A stretch of DNA of 64,000 nucleotides from CAAGNP01 sp045595965 (GCA_045595965.1 JAZOBN010000008.1:113371-177370), one strand, 5' to 3'; counted from the first letter of the stretch, positions 8,979 to 18,858 are shown. The notes: a model not told the origin generated them from the sequence alone. Numbers and translations: made by a program.

Positions 8979-9656
8979 TTAGCGTGAACCAAATATCGAT
9001 GTCCCAACCCTTACCATAGTGCTCCCCATTTGTGCTGCAATATGGTAATCGTTGGACATACCGAATGAAAGTTCGCTGAAATTTTCCAGGAAACTAAAAT
9101 TCAATGATCTGATTCTGCTATTGAGGTCAAGGAGAGTCTGGAATTCCCTTTTCACTTGCTCCATATCATCTGTAAATGAGGCCATTCCCATCAATCCTGA
9201 TATAGACACATTTCTGAGTCTTTCAATCAAATCTTGACTACTTTGCACCCTCTCAAGCAAATCGACAACCTCATTTGGGGAGAATCCTTGCTTTGTCTCC
9301 TCTGAAGCAATGAACACCTCAAGAAGGATAGAGACCTTGTACCCGTTTCTGTTACAATAGTCGGCAATTTCCAGAAGTAGTTTTTCCGAATCAACAGAAT
9401 GAATCAGGGAGACATATGGGACAACCATCTTGATCTTGTTTGTCTGAAGATGTCCAATAAAATGCCATTGGATATCTTTGGGGAGCACCTCCACTTTAGC
9501 TTTCAATTCCTGCGGACGGCTCTCTGCAAAGATTCTCTGTCCGGCTTCATACCCCTGATGTATAGCTTCGACAGGTTTGAATTTGGAAACTGCCACCAAC
9601 TTTGTCTGTGGTGGCAGTTCCTTTATAATGGTACGGATATTCTCCTTAATGCTCAT
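8979..9656 (-). CDS. yggS: YggS/PROSC family PLP-binding protein
   Basis: 225 aa. LVAVSKFKP carries the PLP-binding lysine (K25) and WHFIGHLQTNKIK, GLMGMASF and SFGMSNDYHIA are family signatures. Members are single-domain alanine racemase-fold proteins that control pyridoxal 5'-phosphate homeostasis and have no known catalytic activity. The ATG overlaps the yidC stop codon by one base (TAATG), so it is translated after yidC in the same unit. Confidence 0.93.
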   Translation of the reverse strand: MSIKENIRTIIKELPPQTKLVAVSKFKPVEAIHQGYEAGQRIFAESRPQELKAKVEVLPKDIQWHFIGHLQTNKIKMVVPYVSLIHSVDSEKLLLEIADYCNRNGYKVSILLEVFIASEETKQGFSPNEVVDLLERVQSSQDLIERLRNVSISGLMGMASFTDDMEQVKREFQTLLDLNSRIRSLNFSFLENFSELSFGMSNDYHIAAQMGSTMVRVGTSIFGSR

Positions 9657-11524
9657 TATCTTCTTTTTTGCTGTTGCTGTTGTTTCAACATCTCCTGTTG
9701 TGCTTTTGCAGCCTCTTCAAGTCTTTGTTGGAATTTTGATTTTGGTTTATTCTTCACCTTCACAGAGTTTTTCTGAATCTGCGCAAGAATCTTCTTCTCA
9801 TCCACAAAGAATTTTCTGATAACCCAGGTCATCAGCATTGTGATGATGTTTGACAACATATAGTAGTAACACAACGCACTTGAGAGGTTATTACAGATGA
9901 ACAACATCATGAATGGCATGAAATAAAGTGTCATAAACTTCATACCCGGCATCTGTCCCGAATCACCTTGCTGTGCATAAGTCATCTTCGAGTACAGGAA
10001 CATAGTGATGAATACAAGGATTGCAAACAAGCTCACGTGATCTCCATACAATGGAATCTTAAATGGCAGTTCAAGGATTGAGTCGTATGAACTCAAATCC
10101 TCTACCCATAGGAAAGGCTGTTGTCTCAACTCGAATGATGCAGGGAAGAATCTGAACATCGCAAATAGAACAGGGAACTGCAAAAGCATTGGAAGACACC
10201 CTCCGAACATGCTTATTCCACTCTTCTTGTACAGATCCATGGTCTCCTGCTGCTTTTTCATTGCATCCTCCTGTTTAGGATACTTGGCATTGATCTTGTC
10301 AATCTCAGGTTTGATTACTTTCATCTTGGCAGATGAGACAAACGACTTGATAGTCAAAGGGGAGATTACAAGTTTAAGCAAAAGGGTCATAATCAAAATG
10401 ATTATACCATAGTTTGCTATCGAGTTGTTGAAGAAATCGAATATAGGGATGATTACCCATCTGTTGATCCAGCCCACCAGCCAGCCACCAAGGGGGACGA
10501 TTTTCTCATACCCCTCACCATAACTCTTCAGAGTCTTGAAGTGGTTAGGACCAAAATAGAATGAGAATGGGATTGTCACCGACTCTGCAGGTGTGTATGC
10601 AACTTGCATATTTGCATTACATTGCATCAGGTTCTTATGTAGGTCGTTCTCCTTGAAGAATGCAAATGAGAGGTCTCCCCCTTCAAAATCGTTCTCTGCA
10701 TCAAGAATTGCAGAGAAGAACTGCTGCTGGAACGCGAACCATGACACTTTAGTTGTAATCTCCTTTGAAGCAGACTCTTTTCTCAAACCAAGATTCTCAA
10801 CATCCTCGTCATTAGGATACTTGAAATCGACTGTAGAATAGTTACGTTCATTATCGTACCCTTTTTCAAGTCTTGGGATATCAAGCTTCCATGTCACATC
10901 AAAATTTCTCGCATTTCTCGAGATATATTGATCCATATTGACAAGATTGAAGTCGAATTTCACTTCATAACTACCCTGAGGAAGATAATACGCATATTCG
11001 ATATATGAATCGTGGGCAAATGGCAATCTCATTTTCAATGTAGAGTCGGTACTCTCGACTGTATTGAAAGTGAAGTTTCTTGTATCCAGCATTTGTGTAG
11101 TATAGAACTGGATACCAAAATCGCTCTGACCCTCTTTTACGATATTCAGAGCAAGACTGTCGTAAGTAAAATAATCCTTGATCTCGACATTGTATGCCTG
11201 TGCACCTCTTGTGGTATATACAGCCTTTATTTTATCATTTTCCAATGTATAGAACTGAGCCGGTGCATTATATGCAGCTTCAAGAAGTGAATCTTTATAC
11301 ACATAGGCATATTGTGACTTTGATTGTGGCTGGGTACCAAGTACCGAAAGGCTGTCGGCTCTGGTCGCCATTTCTGCAGCATATTCCAATGCTCTTGCCT
11401 GGGCAATGGAATCCTGCTCCATCTGGTATGCTCTCTGCTTTTCAAATTGTTTTGAGTTGTAAACACTGAATCCAATAAGAATTGCTCCCATGAGCAACAT
11501 ACCAATGAAGGTGTTCTTATTCAT
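9656..11524 (-). CDS. yidC: Membrane protein insertase YidC
   Basis: 622 aa. An N-terminal membrane helix (about residues 5-22) is followed by the large periplasmic beta-sandwich domain and then the C-terminal insertase region: GGWLVGWINRWVIIPIFDFF, the helices around ISPLTIKSFVSSAKM, the cytoplasmic KYPKQEDAMKKQQETMDLYKK loop and LPMLLQFPVLFAMFRFFP. YidC inserts membrane proteins alone or with SecYEG. The C-terminus is basic and glutamine-rich (QQQQQKRR), which may contact ribosomes. It sits between the DUF349 gene (10 bp) and yggS (1-base overlap). Confidence 0.96.
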   Translation of the reverse strand: MNKNTFIGMLLMGAILIGFSVYNSKQFEKQRAYQMEQDSIAQARALEYAAEMATRADSLSVLGTQPQSKSQYAYVYKDSLLEAAYNAPAQFYTLENDKIKAVYTTRGAQAYNVEIKDYFTYDSLALNIVKEGQSDFGIQFYTTQMLDTRNFTFNTVESTDSTLKMRLPFAHDSYIEYAYYLPQGSYEVKFDFNLVNMDQYISRNARNFDVTWKLDIPRLEKGYDNERNYSTVDFKYPNDEDVENLGLRKESASKEITTKVSWFAFQQQFFSAILDAENDFEGGDLSFAFFKENDLHKNLMQCNANMQVAYTPAESVTIPFSFYFGPNHFKTLKSYGEGYEKIVPLGGWLVGWINRWVIIPIFDFFNNSIANYGIIILIMTLLLKLVISPLTIKSFVSSAKMKVIKPEIDKINAKYPKQEDAMKKQQETMDLYKKSGISMFGGCLPMLLQFPVLFAMFRFFPASFELRQQPFLWVEDLSSYDSILELPFKIPLYGDHVSLFAILVFITMFLYSKMTYAQQGDSGQMPGMKFMTLYFMPFMMLFICNNLSSALCYYYMLSNIITMLMTWVIRKFFVDEKKILAQIQKNSVKVKNKPKSKFQQRLEEAAKAQQEMLKQQQQQKRR

Positions 11525-11534
11525 ACTTTTCTAT

Positions 11535-13352
11535 CTATTCAAACTGGTTATCGATTTCTTTGATCTTAGCTTCAAGTTCTTCAAGTTCAGTTTTGGCCGC
11601 TTCGATCTTCTTCAGAATCTCCTTGATCAGAGGTTCTGCATTCTTTGAGCTTGCAAAGAAGCCCATATTGTTTTCATAAGTTGCGATTTCACTCTCTTTC
11701 TTACGGAATTTCTGAACAAGTTTTTCTCTCTCAGTTTTCAAAGGATTTGTCTCTTTGCGTCCTCTGTTATCCTTTCCGTAACGTTTGGCTCTTGATAGAC
11801 CCTGGAATTTGGCATCCAGAGCCTCTTTGTACATAGCCTGAACTTTATCCTTCTCTTTGATAGGGACAAAACCTATCTCATTCCATCTCTGTACAAAGTC
11901 TCTCATTGCCTCAGAATCATTCCCTTCAGATTCGTACTCTTTAATCTCCTCGATGAGGGCAAGTTTCTTATTGAGGTTCTCCACATACTCCGGATCAATA
12001 CCACCATAATTCTTCTCCTTATTGTCGAAGAAATAGTCACAAGCAGCACGGAATCTGTTCCATATCTGCTCTGATTTCTTGCGGGAAACAGGGCCGGTCT
12101 CCTTCCAGATTCTCTGCAATTCAATAAGATCCTCTGTTGTTTTTTTCCAATCGGTGCTCTCTTTCATTGCTTCAGCCTTCTCACACAACTCGATCTTCTT
12201 CTCCATATTGCGGGTCATCTGATCCTTGAATTGAGAATAGTACTCTCTCTTGCGGTTATAGAACTGATCGCAAGCAGCACGGAATCTGTCATATATCTTC
12301 TGGTTCTCTTTCTTGGATGCAAATCCGATACCCTTCCACTCCTTTTGAAGTGCATCAAGCTCTTTTGATGCATCGTTCCAACCATTTGAACTGTCAATTT
12401 CCCTTGAAGCGATAGCCTCTGCTTTCTCGCAAAGTATGCTCTTGGCAGCAAGATTCTCTTTCTGTTCCACTTTAACCTTCTCAAAGTGTGCCTGATGTTT
12501 CTTGTTCACCTGCGAAGTAGCAGCTTTGAATCTGTCCCAGATAGCATCTCTATACTCCTTCTCCACCGGACCGAACTCTTTCCATTCATCGTGAAGTTTC
12601 TGTAGTTTTGCAAAAGCATTCACCACATTCTCCTCTTCAGCAAGTTTTTCAGCTGCTTCACACAAAGCGGTTTTAGCCTCAAGATTCTTCTTGAAATCCA
12701 GGTCTCTGAGTTCATTGTTAATCTTCACATAATCATAGAACAACTCTACATAGTGCTGATATGTCTCGTAAGTATCCTTGACCTTGTTCTGAGGAACAGG
12801 GCCTGACTCACGCCATCTTGTCTGCAGAGTTCTGAATTTAGGGAAAGTGGTATTGATATCTTCCTGAGTTTCAAGAAGAGATTTAAGTTCTTCTATGATT
12901 CCTTGCTTTACAACAAGATTCTCATCTTTTTTCTGTTCAAGTTCCTGAAGATGTGATGCCCTTGCAACTTTATATTTTGAAAAAACATCTTTGAAAGCAT
13001 TCTCCACCTCTGCAAATGGATTCTCAGAAACAGCTGGTGCTTCATCTTCAGCAACCACTTCGCTCTCCACAGGCTCAACATAACCTGCTGCGATTTTCTC
13101 CCTCTTCAGTGTTTTATAGAAAATAGCCTTGATAGGCTCAGCATATTTGTACATCTCTTGAGAGTCTCCCCTCTCCACGACTTCCTGGAAAACAGTTACA
13201 ATATCTTTCAAACTTTTGGATGAAAGATCCTGGAGCAAATCTTCACTCTGGTTGGTTTCAATTGTTTCTTCGGTATTTTCAAGGAGAGGTGCATTTGGCA
13301 TTACCTCCTCGAATTGCTCTTGAGAAGCAGTAGTTTTAATCTCTTCGCTCAT
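11535..13352 (-). CDS. DUF349 repeat protein
   Basis: 605 aa. After an acidic, low-complexity N-terminal 60-100 residues, the protein consists of tandem units of about 70 residues built on the pattern W...GPV......IW.RF.AA, for example WRESGPVPQNK, WKEFGPVEKEYRDAIWDRFKAA and WKETGPVSRKKSEQIWNRFRAA. These are DUF349 domains, predicted all-helical. The C-terminus is a coiled-coil-like charged segment. No enzymatic motif is present. Function is unknown in this phylum. Its position upstream of yidC (10 bp) suggests cotranscription. Confidence 0.85.
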   Translation of the reverse strand: MSEEIKTTASQEQFEEVMPNAPLLENTEETIETNQSEDLLQDLSSKSLKDIVTVFQEVVERGDSQEMYKYAEPIKAIFYKTLKREKIAAGYVEPVESEVVAEDEAPAVSENPFAEVENAFKDVFSKYKVARASHLQELEQKKDENLVVKQGIIEELKSLLETQEDINTTFPKFRTLQTRWRESGPVPQNKVKDTYETYQHYVELFYDYVKINNELRDLDFKKNLEAKTALCEAAEKLAEEENVVNAFAKLQKLHDEWKEFGPVEKEYRDAIWDRFKAATSQVNKKHQAHFEKVKVEQKENLAAKSILCEKAEAIASREIDSSNGWNDASKELDALQKEWKGIGFASKKENQKIYDRFRAACDQFYNRKREYYSQFKDQMTRNMEKKIELCEKAEAMKESTDWKKTTEDLIELQRIWKETGPVSRKKSEQIWNRFRAACDYFFDNKEKNYGGIDPEYVENLNKKLALIEEIKEYESEGNDSEAMRDFVQRWNEIGFVPIKEKDKVQAMYKEALDAKFQGLSRAKRYGKDNRGRKETNPLKTEREKLVQKFRKKESEIATYENNMGFFASSKNAEPLIKEILKKIEAAKTELEELEAKIKEIDNQFE

Positions 13353-13392
13353 AGTTGACAGTGAAATTCGTGGTTAATAATTTTATAATTCG

Positions 13393-13400
13393 CAAATATA
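13393..13400 (-). promoter_or_regulatory. -7 promoter element of the DUF349-yidC-yggS unit
   Basis: TATATTTG on the minus strand fits TAnnTTTG and leaves a 40-nt leader before the ATG at 13352. Confidence 0.5.
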
Positions 13401-13432
13401 CATTTTATTTTTAATAGATTGGCAGAAATAAG

Positions 13433-13440
13433 TAATTTTG
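13433..13440 (+). promoter_or_regulatory. -7 promoter element of trmD
   Basis: TAATTTTG fits TAnnTTTG. It ends 7 nt before the trmD ATG at 13448, so the transcript is probably leaderless or has only a few untranslated bases. Confidence 0.45.
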
Positions 13441-13447
13441 CACCATT

Positions 13448-14134
13448 ATGAGAATTGATATTATCTCCGCTGTACCGGACATATTGGAAAGTCCGCTAAA
13501 TTACTCGATTATCAAGAGGGCCAAGGAGAAAGGTCTTGTGGAAATCAACATAGTAAATCTTCACGATTACGGCAAAGGGAACTATAAACAGATCGATGAC
13601 TACTCCTATGGTGGAGATGCCGGAATGGTAATTATGCCAGAGCCTCTTTACAAGGCGATTACAGATCTGACTTCACAAAGGAAATACGATTACGTGATCT
13701 ACACCTCCCCAGACGGAGAACTCCTTGACCAGCCACTTGCCAACTCACTCTCCTGTGCAGAAAATATCATTATCTTGTGTGGCCATTACAAAGGGATTGA
13801 CCACCGTATCAGGGAACATCTCATTACCAAAGAGATATCTATCGGGAACTACGTCTTGAGTGGAGGAGAGCTTGCCGCTGCAGTTATATGCGACTCAATT
13901 ATAAGACTGATACCTGGAGCAATTACAGATGAAATGTCCGCTTTGAGCGACTCTTTCCAGGATGGTCTCCTCGCCCCCCCTATCTACACCCGTCCTGCCA
14001 ATTTTATGGGTTGGGAAGTCCCCCCTGTACTACTTTCCGGCAACACCAGACTCATCCGTGAGTGGCAAGAAAAAAAAGCCCTCGAGAGGACCCGAGAGCT
14101 TAGACCTGAACTTCTTGAAGGGTTGGAAGATTAA
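13448..14134 (+). CDS. trmD: tRNA (guanine-37-N1)-methyltransferase
   Basis: 228 aa. It has the SPOUT trefoil-knot motifs of TrmD: YGGDAGMV, ILCGHYKGIDHRI, SIGNYVLSGGELAA and the C-terminal YTRPANFMGWEVPPVLLSGN. It methylates G37 next to the anticodon of tRNAs that read CNN codons and prevents +1 frameshifting. It stands alone here rather than in the rpsP-rimM-rplS operon known from many other bacteria. The stop overlaps the convergent ferredoxin-like gene by 4 bp. Confidence 0.96.
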   Translation: MRIDIISAVPDILESPLNYSIIKRAKEKGLVEINIVNLHDYGKGNYKQIDDYSYGGDAGMVIMPEPLYKAITDLTSQRKYDYVIYTSPDGELLDQPLANSLSCAENIIILCGHYKGIDHRIREHLITKEISIGNYVLSGGELAAAVICDSIIRLIPGAITDEMSALSDSFQDGLLAPPIYTRPANFMGWEVPPVLLSGNTRLIREWQEKKALERTRELRPELLEGLED

Positions 14135-15681
14135 AATCCGAAACTATCGACCACCTTCTGTTCCTGTATCTCCTTTTTTGGGGGGACCGCTTCTCTGTGC
14201 ACCGCCAATGGTCTCACAACCATAGCTTTGGGTGCCATAGGACAAACATATTCACAACCACCGCAACCGATACACATATCGGGATTAACTGTAGGGAAAA
14301 AGAGGCCTGGTTTCCCTTTCCACTCCTTCATAGTGATCGCTTTGGTAGGACAATGTTCATCACATGCTCCACAATCTGTCTTCTCCTTGAAGACAATACA
14401 GTTCTTCGCAATAAACTCTACCCTTCCGATTTGAACTTTTCTTTTTTGTTCAACACTCAAAGGGAGGAGTGCCCCATTCGGACACACATTGCTGCAGACG
14501 TTACAATTGAAGCCGCAAAATTGTTTGTTATAGTGAATTACAGGGAGCATAAGATTGCTCAATCCGTACTCTCCGAATGCAGGTGAGATAATTCTGTTAG
14601 GACATGCCTCTACACAAGCCTGGCATGCAGTACAATTATTTTTCAGATGTTCAAGGCTGATTCCACCCGGAGGGATTATCCCCTGGAGTACCCTGTCACT
14701 TCCGGCAACATTACCCTCTACACCGGACCTCTTTTCCGAATTTGAAACGAATTCTCTTGCAACGAGCAAAGCTCCAAGCCCTGCGATAGCCCCCATCGCC
14801 TCTCTTCTCCCCTTCATCTGAGGATCTCCCGACTTCACCCCCCTGTTCAATTTTGAACGCTTCACAAACTTAAGTCCTTGCTTCTTGCATACAGTTGTAC
14901 AATTCAGGCACACCACACACCTGCTTTCATCCACCTCCTGAGTCTGAGTATCAATACACTCCGCCTTGCACACATGTGCACAGGCATTACATTTGATACA
15001 CTCATCCTTATCTATTGCAAGTTTGAACAGCGAGACCTTTGAAATATACCCCAGAAGGGTTCCTACAGGACAAATTGTATTGCAATACAATCTCCCTCTG
15101 AACATACTCATAACGACAACAACGAGGGCGAACAGTGCACCGAACACGAATGACCCCCACACAACAGCAGAGTAGCTTCTGTGGAAAATGTATTCAGGGA
15201 AGATTGAAGAGAGAAGGTTATTGATTGCAATAAAAACCGGATCTATCAGCTGGGATGCAATCTTTCCGAAGTTTGAATACGGATCTATCCATGCAAACAT
15301 CCTCGCTCCGAAAATCAGGAGAGCAAGGAATGAGACAAAACAAACTGTAACCCTGAGGATTGTATGTGGTTTTGAATACTTATACCTCTTCCCTTTCTTG
15401 CTTTTGAACAATGAGGCCACCTTTGAGACACCATCCTGCATAATCCCAAGGGGGCAGAACAAAGAACAATAGACCCTTCCAAAAAGGAGAGTCATCAGGA
15501 CAAAAAAGAAAAAGACAAGTGCCCCGCCACTAAGGAATGATACAAGGGATGGGATAAACTGGAGTTTTGCGACCCAATAGACATTTTCCAGTTCTCTCCC
15601 TACAAATGTGAATGCCACTATAAAAAGGAGAAGAGTGACTGTCGCCACTCCTACCCTTATCCATCTGAGTTTCTTATACAT
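14131..15681 (-). CDS. Polytopic membrane 4Fe-4S ferredoxin-like protein (NapH/YccM type)
   Basis: 516 aa. The first 200 residues contain about five membrane helices and two CxxxCP loops typical of NapH-like proteins (YCSLFCPLGIMQ and YCNTICPVGTLLG). The rest is a ferredoxin domain with several Cys clusters: CIKCNACAHVC, CVVCLNCTTVC, CTACQACVEACP, CNVCSNVCP, CGACDEHCP and CIGCGGCEYVCP. It probably passes electrons across or along the membrane, with donor and acceptor unknown. It is 3 bp downstream of the Tat-exported DUF362 protein, so the two likely work together. It ends the lysA-led operon. Confidence 0.85.
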   Translation of the reverse strand: MYKKLRWIRVGVATVTLLLFIVAFTFVGRELENVYWVAKLQFIPSLVSFLSGGALVFFFFVLMTLLFGRVYCSLFCPLGIMQDGVSKVASLFKSKKGKRYKYSKPHTILRVTVCFVSFLALLIFGARMFAWIDPYSNFGKIASQLIDPVFIAINNLLSSIFPEYIFHRSYSAVVWGSFVFGALFALVVVVMSMFRGRLYCNTICPVGTLLGYISKVSLFKLAIDKDECIKCNACAHVCKAECIDTQTQEVDESRCVVCLNCTTVCKKQGLKFVKRSKLNRGVKSGDPQMKGRREAMGAIAGLGALLVAREFVSNSEKRSGVEGNVAGSDRVLQGIIPPGGISLEHLKNNCTACQACVEACPNRIISPAFGEYGLSNLMLPVIHYNKQFCGFNCNVCSNVCPNGALLPLSVEQKRKVQIGRVEFIAKNCIVFKEKTDCGACDEHCPTKAITMKEWKGKPGLFFPTVNPDMCIGCGGCEYVCPMAPKAMVVRPLAVHREAVPPKKEIQEQKVVDSFGF

Positions 15682-15684
15682 AAC

Positions 15685-16617
15685 CTATAGTTTAATTCTC
15701 TCCACTTTAAGTGAGTCAATATCCATAGTGCCGACCTTCACACTCTGTGCCATAGATAGATATGGAAGAGAATCGAGGTTCATCTCCCTATATTGTGAAA
15801 AGAATTTTGTCGCTGCAGTATCCACAGCCACGATATCGGTCGACATAAAAATAGCTTTTGCCAACTGGACATCATCAAGGCTCTTACCTTTTGGACCATT
15901 CTGTGTCATAATGCGGTAAGCATCAACAATATTGAGGACAGGCCTTTTTTCAAATGTAGTTGCATCGGCAATGCATTGCTGAAGATTATGACGGTGTAGG
16001 TAACCTCTATCCCATACTATGCCCATATAATTCTTCATAGCGATAGTCATCTTGGCCCCGCCATGATTTTTAAGTACAGGAACATTTATCCACACATCAC
16101 AATCGAGGATTGCTTCGTGAATCTTTGCCTTCTTCATCTTCACAGCCAAAGGGAGCTCTACCTCCCTGTAATACTTGTCATCGTGGGCAAATGCCACTTT
16201 TGCCCCGGCTTTTCTGGCAGCCTCTTCAATGCCGCTATTCTTGTAGCACCCCTCCCACTCATCACAAGTGTGGTCAAACACAACAACTTCCTCAGCACCG
16301 GCAGCCAAGCAATCCTTCACAATTTCAGCCACAAGCAACGGATTGGTGTTTGCCCCATACTCCGGTGTCTTATCCCATCCTATATTTGGTTTGACAGTAA
16401 CTTTCTGACCTTTTTTTACAAACCTCTTCATGCCACCCATCGCCTCAATACCTTTTCTGTACAATTCGACGGGTTCACCACCCATCACTGCGACAAGATC
16501 ATTTGGGGTTTGTGGATCTGAACTTTTATCTGCTGCCAACAAAGTGTTGCCATCAACCTTGACAGCACCTGCCACAGCACCGACCAAAGCGGTTTTAAGA
16601 AAGTCTCTTCTTTTCAT
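15685..16617 (-). CDS. DUF362 protein with twin-arginine signal
   Basis: 310 aa. The N-terminus MKRRDFLKTALVGAVAGAV is a Tat signal peptide, so a folded, probably cofactor-bearing protein is exported. The body matches DUF362 (VTVKPNIGWDKTPEYGANTNP, INVPVLKNHGGAKMTIAMKNYMG), a family often linked to 4Fe-4S ferredoxin domains; here the ferredoxin part is the separate next gene. No enzymatic activity can be assigned with confidence. It lies 10 bp after folD and 3 bp before the polytopic ferredoxin-like gene. Confidence 0.82.
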   Translation of the reverse strand: MKRRDFLKTALVGAVAGAVKVDGNTLLAADKSSDPQTPNDLVAVMGGEPVELYRKGIEAMGGMKRFVKKGQKVTVKPNIGWDKTPEYGANTNPLLVAEIVKDCLAAGAEEVVVFDHTCDEWEGCYKNSGIEEAARKAGAKVAFAHDDKYYREVELPLAVKMKKAKIHEAILDCDVWINVPVLKNHGGAKMTIAMKNYMGIVWDRGYLHRHNLQQCIADATTFEKRPVLNIVDAYRIMTQNGPKGKSLDDVQLAKAIFMSTDIVAVDTAATKFFSQYREMNLDSLPYLSMAQSVKVGTMDIDSLKVERIKL

Positions 16618-16627
16618 AGCGGAATAT

Positions 16628-17503
16628 TTATTTAATGGAACGTCTGAATGCTTTAAGGGTATTCTGCATCAATGAGACAATAGTCATAGGGCCTACTCCA
16701 CCGGGAACCGGGGTTATGAATGAGCATTTCGGGGCAACATTCTTAAAATCGACATCCCCCACGATTCTATACCCTTTTGGCCTGGCAGCATCCGGAATTC
16801 TGGTAATCCCCACATCAATCACTACTGCCCCCTCTTTGACCATATTCTCCTTAAGAAACTCCGGTGATCCAAGTGCAGCAATGATAATATCTGCATCCTT
16901 TGTAAATTTCTCAAGATCCCTTGTCCGGCTGTGGCAAATAGTCACTGTACAATCTTTTCCTTTTTGTGAAAGGAGGTTTGCAACAGGTCTTCCCACAATG
17001 TTGCTTCTGCCAATTACAACACAATGTTTACCGGCAGTTTCAACATTATTCAGCTCCATGAGGGCAACGATACCGTAAGGGGTTGCAGAGATAAAAGCCT
17101 CCTCCTCTCCAAGAATCATTTTACCCACATTGGATGTATGGAATCCGTCAACATCTTTCAATGGATTGATTGCATCAATGACCGATTGCTCATCAATATG
17201 TGAAGGGAGAGGCAACTGGACAATAAAGCCATCTACGCCATCATCCTCATTGAGCCTCTTTATCTCCTTCAAAAGAGATTCCTGGGTAATTTCAGCAGGA
17301 AAACGAAACACTTCAGAGTCAAAACCGACCTCTTTGCAAGCCATCTCTTTATTGGCTACATATGTTTTGCTGGCTCCATCCTCTCCAACAAGTACAGCGA
17401 CCAGACATGGTCTTCTGTACCCTTTGGCAACCAACTCTTCCACTTGCTTTGCAATATCTTTTTTTATTGCAGCTGCTGTCTGTTTTCCATCTAAAATTAC
17501 CAT
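16628..17503 (-). CDS. folD: Methylenetetrahydrofolate dehydrogenase/cyclohydrolase
   Basis: 291 aa. Signatures include YVANKEMACKEVGF with the catalytic lysine, QLPLPSHI, the nucleotide-binding VIGRSNIVGRPVA and PVPGGVGPMT near the C-terminus. FolD interconverts 5,10-methylene-, 5,10-methenyl- and 10-formyl-tetrahydrofolate. With metF and metH at 41.6-45.8 kb the window encodes a one-carbon route to methionine. It lies 6 bp after ffh on the same strand. Confidence 0.96.
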   Translation of the reverse strand: MVILDGKQTAAAIKKDIAKQVEELVAKGYRRPCLVAVLVGEDGASKTYVANKEMACKEVGFDSEVFRFPAEITQESLLKEIKRLNEDDGVDGFIVQLPLPSHIDEQSVIDAINPLKDVDGFHTSNVGKMILGEEEAFISATPYGIVALMELNNVETAGKHCVVIGRSNIVGRPVANLLSQKGKDCTVTICHSRTRDLEKFTKDADIIIAALGSPEFLKENMVKEGAVVIDVGITRIPDAARPKGYRIVGDVDFKNVAPKCSFITPVPGGVGPMTIVSLMQNTLKAFRRSIK

Positions 17504-17509
17504 CTCAGA

Positions 17510-18844
17510 TTATCTCCTTCTCATTGATTTCATATTGCGCATAGCGTTCTTCATACCGCCACCCGCAACTGTTTTCATTATTTTTCTAGTATCTTCGAAC
17601 TGTTTGAGCAACTTGTTTACCTCAGCAACAGATGTACCACTACCCATTGCGATTCTTCGGCGTCTGCTACCATTGATAATTTGGGGATTCTCCCTCTCTT
17701 CAGGTGTCATCGAGAGGATTATCGCCTCAACACCCTTGAATGAACTGTTATCGATATCTACATCTTTAATAGCCTTCCCGACACCTGGAATCATAGAGGC
17801 AAGATCCTTGATATTACCCATCTTCTTGATCTGCTGGATCTGATCATAAAAATCGCTCAGAGTAAACTGGTCTTTAGCAAGTTTCTTATGGAGTTTGCGG
17901 GCCTCTTCCTCATTGTATTGTTCCTGCGCCTTCTCCACCAAAGTAACAACGTCACCCATACCAAGGATACGGTCGGCGATTCTCTTTGGATGGAATACAT
18001 CAAGAGCCTCCATTTTCTCTCCTGAGCTGATAAACTTGATCGGTTTGTTTACCACAGCCTTGATAGAGAGGGCAGCACCACCACGGGTATCACCATCCAT
18101 CTTGGTCAAAACAACACCATCGAAGTCCAACCTGTCGTTGAATGCCTTTGCTGTTTCGACAGCATCCTGGCCTGTCATTGCATCGACGACAAAGAGGATC
18201 TCTGTCGGATTGATTGCCTCTTTGACAGCAGCAATTTCATTCATCATCTCCTGATCAACAGCAAGACGACCGGCTGTATCGACAATAACCAGAGAGTAAC
18301 CCTCCGCTTTTGCCTTTGCAACGGCATTCTTTGCAATCTTCACAGGCTCTTTGCACCCCTCTTCGGTATAGACATCAACCTGGATCTGATTACCGAGTAC
18401 TTTCAACTGTTCAATCGCAGCGGGACGATAAACGTCACCGGCCACAAGAAGGACTCTCAATCCCCTTTTGTTCTTGCAGTTGAGTGCCAGTTTACCTGAG
18501 AATGTTGTTTTACCGGAACCTTGAAGACCTGCAACGAGGACAATACCGGGATTCCCTTTTATGTTTATATCGGAAAACTCACTTCCCATCAATGAGGTCA
18601 ATTCATCATGAACGATCTTCACCATCATCTGATCGGGGCGGACAGCTGTAAGGACATTTTGACCTATAGCCTTCTGCTTCACATCATCACAGAAAGTCTT
18701 TGCTATCTTGTAGCTGACGTCGGCATCCAACAAAGCGCGTCTAACCTCTTTCAAGGTTTCAGCCACATTGATTTCTGTAATCTTCCCTTGCCCCTTCAAT
18801 ATCTTGAAGGACCTCTCTAACTTCTCGGTTAAGTTCTCAAACAT
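17510..18844 (-). CDS. ffh: Signal recognition particle protein Ffh
   Basis: 444 aa. It has the N-domain four-helix bundle, the GTPase G domain with GLQGSGKTTFSGKLA (P-loop, about residue 107), DTAGRL and TKMDGDTRGG, and the methionine-rich M domain ending with MGSGTSVAEVNKLLKQFE, which binds 4.5S RNA and signal sequences. It targets nascent membrane proteins to FtsY and SecYEG. It lies 14 bp after lysA. No SRP RNA gene was recognised in the window. Confidence 0.97.
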   Translation of the reverse strand: MFENLTEKLERSFKILKGQGKITEINVAETLKEVRRALLDADVSYKIAKTFCDDVKQKAIGQNVLTAVRPDQMMVKIVHDELTSLMGSEFSDINIKGNPGIVLVAGLQGSGKTTFSGKLALNCKNKRGLRVLLVAGDVYRPAAIEQLKVLGNQIQVDVYTEEGCKEPVKIAKNAVAKAKAEGYSLVIVDTAGRLAVDQEMMNEIAAVKEAINPTEILFVVDAMTGQDAVETAKAFNDRLDFDGVVLTKMDGDTRGGAALSIKAVVNKPIKFISSGEKMEALDVFHPKRIADRILGMGDVVTLVEKAQEQYNEEEARKLHKKLAKDQFTLSDFYDQIQQIKKMGNIKDLASMIPGVGKAIKDVDIDNSSFKGVEAIILSMTPEERENPQIINGSRRRRIAMGSGTSVAEVNKLLKQFEDTRKIMKTVAGGGMKNAMRNMKSMRRR

Positions 18845-18858
18845 AATTCTTTATAAAT

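Noticed and set aside
14197..14586. 129-codon open frame rich in Cys and His on the plus strand
   Set aside because: It is the complement of the Cys-rich ferredoxin domain; the apparent cysteines are a by-product of that sequence.
15608..15919. 103-codon open frame on the plus strand
   Set aside because: It lies opposite the ferredoxin-like and DUF362 genes, whose protein families are clear. The plus-strand product has no recognisable features.
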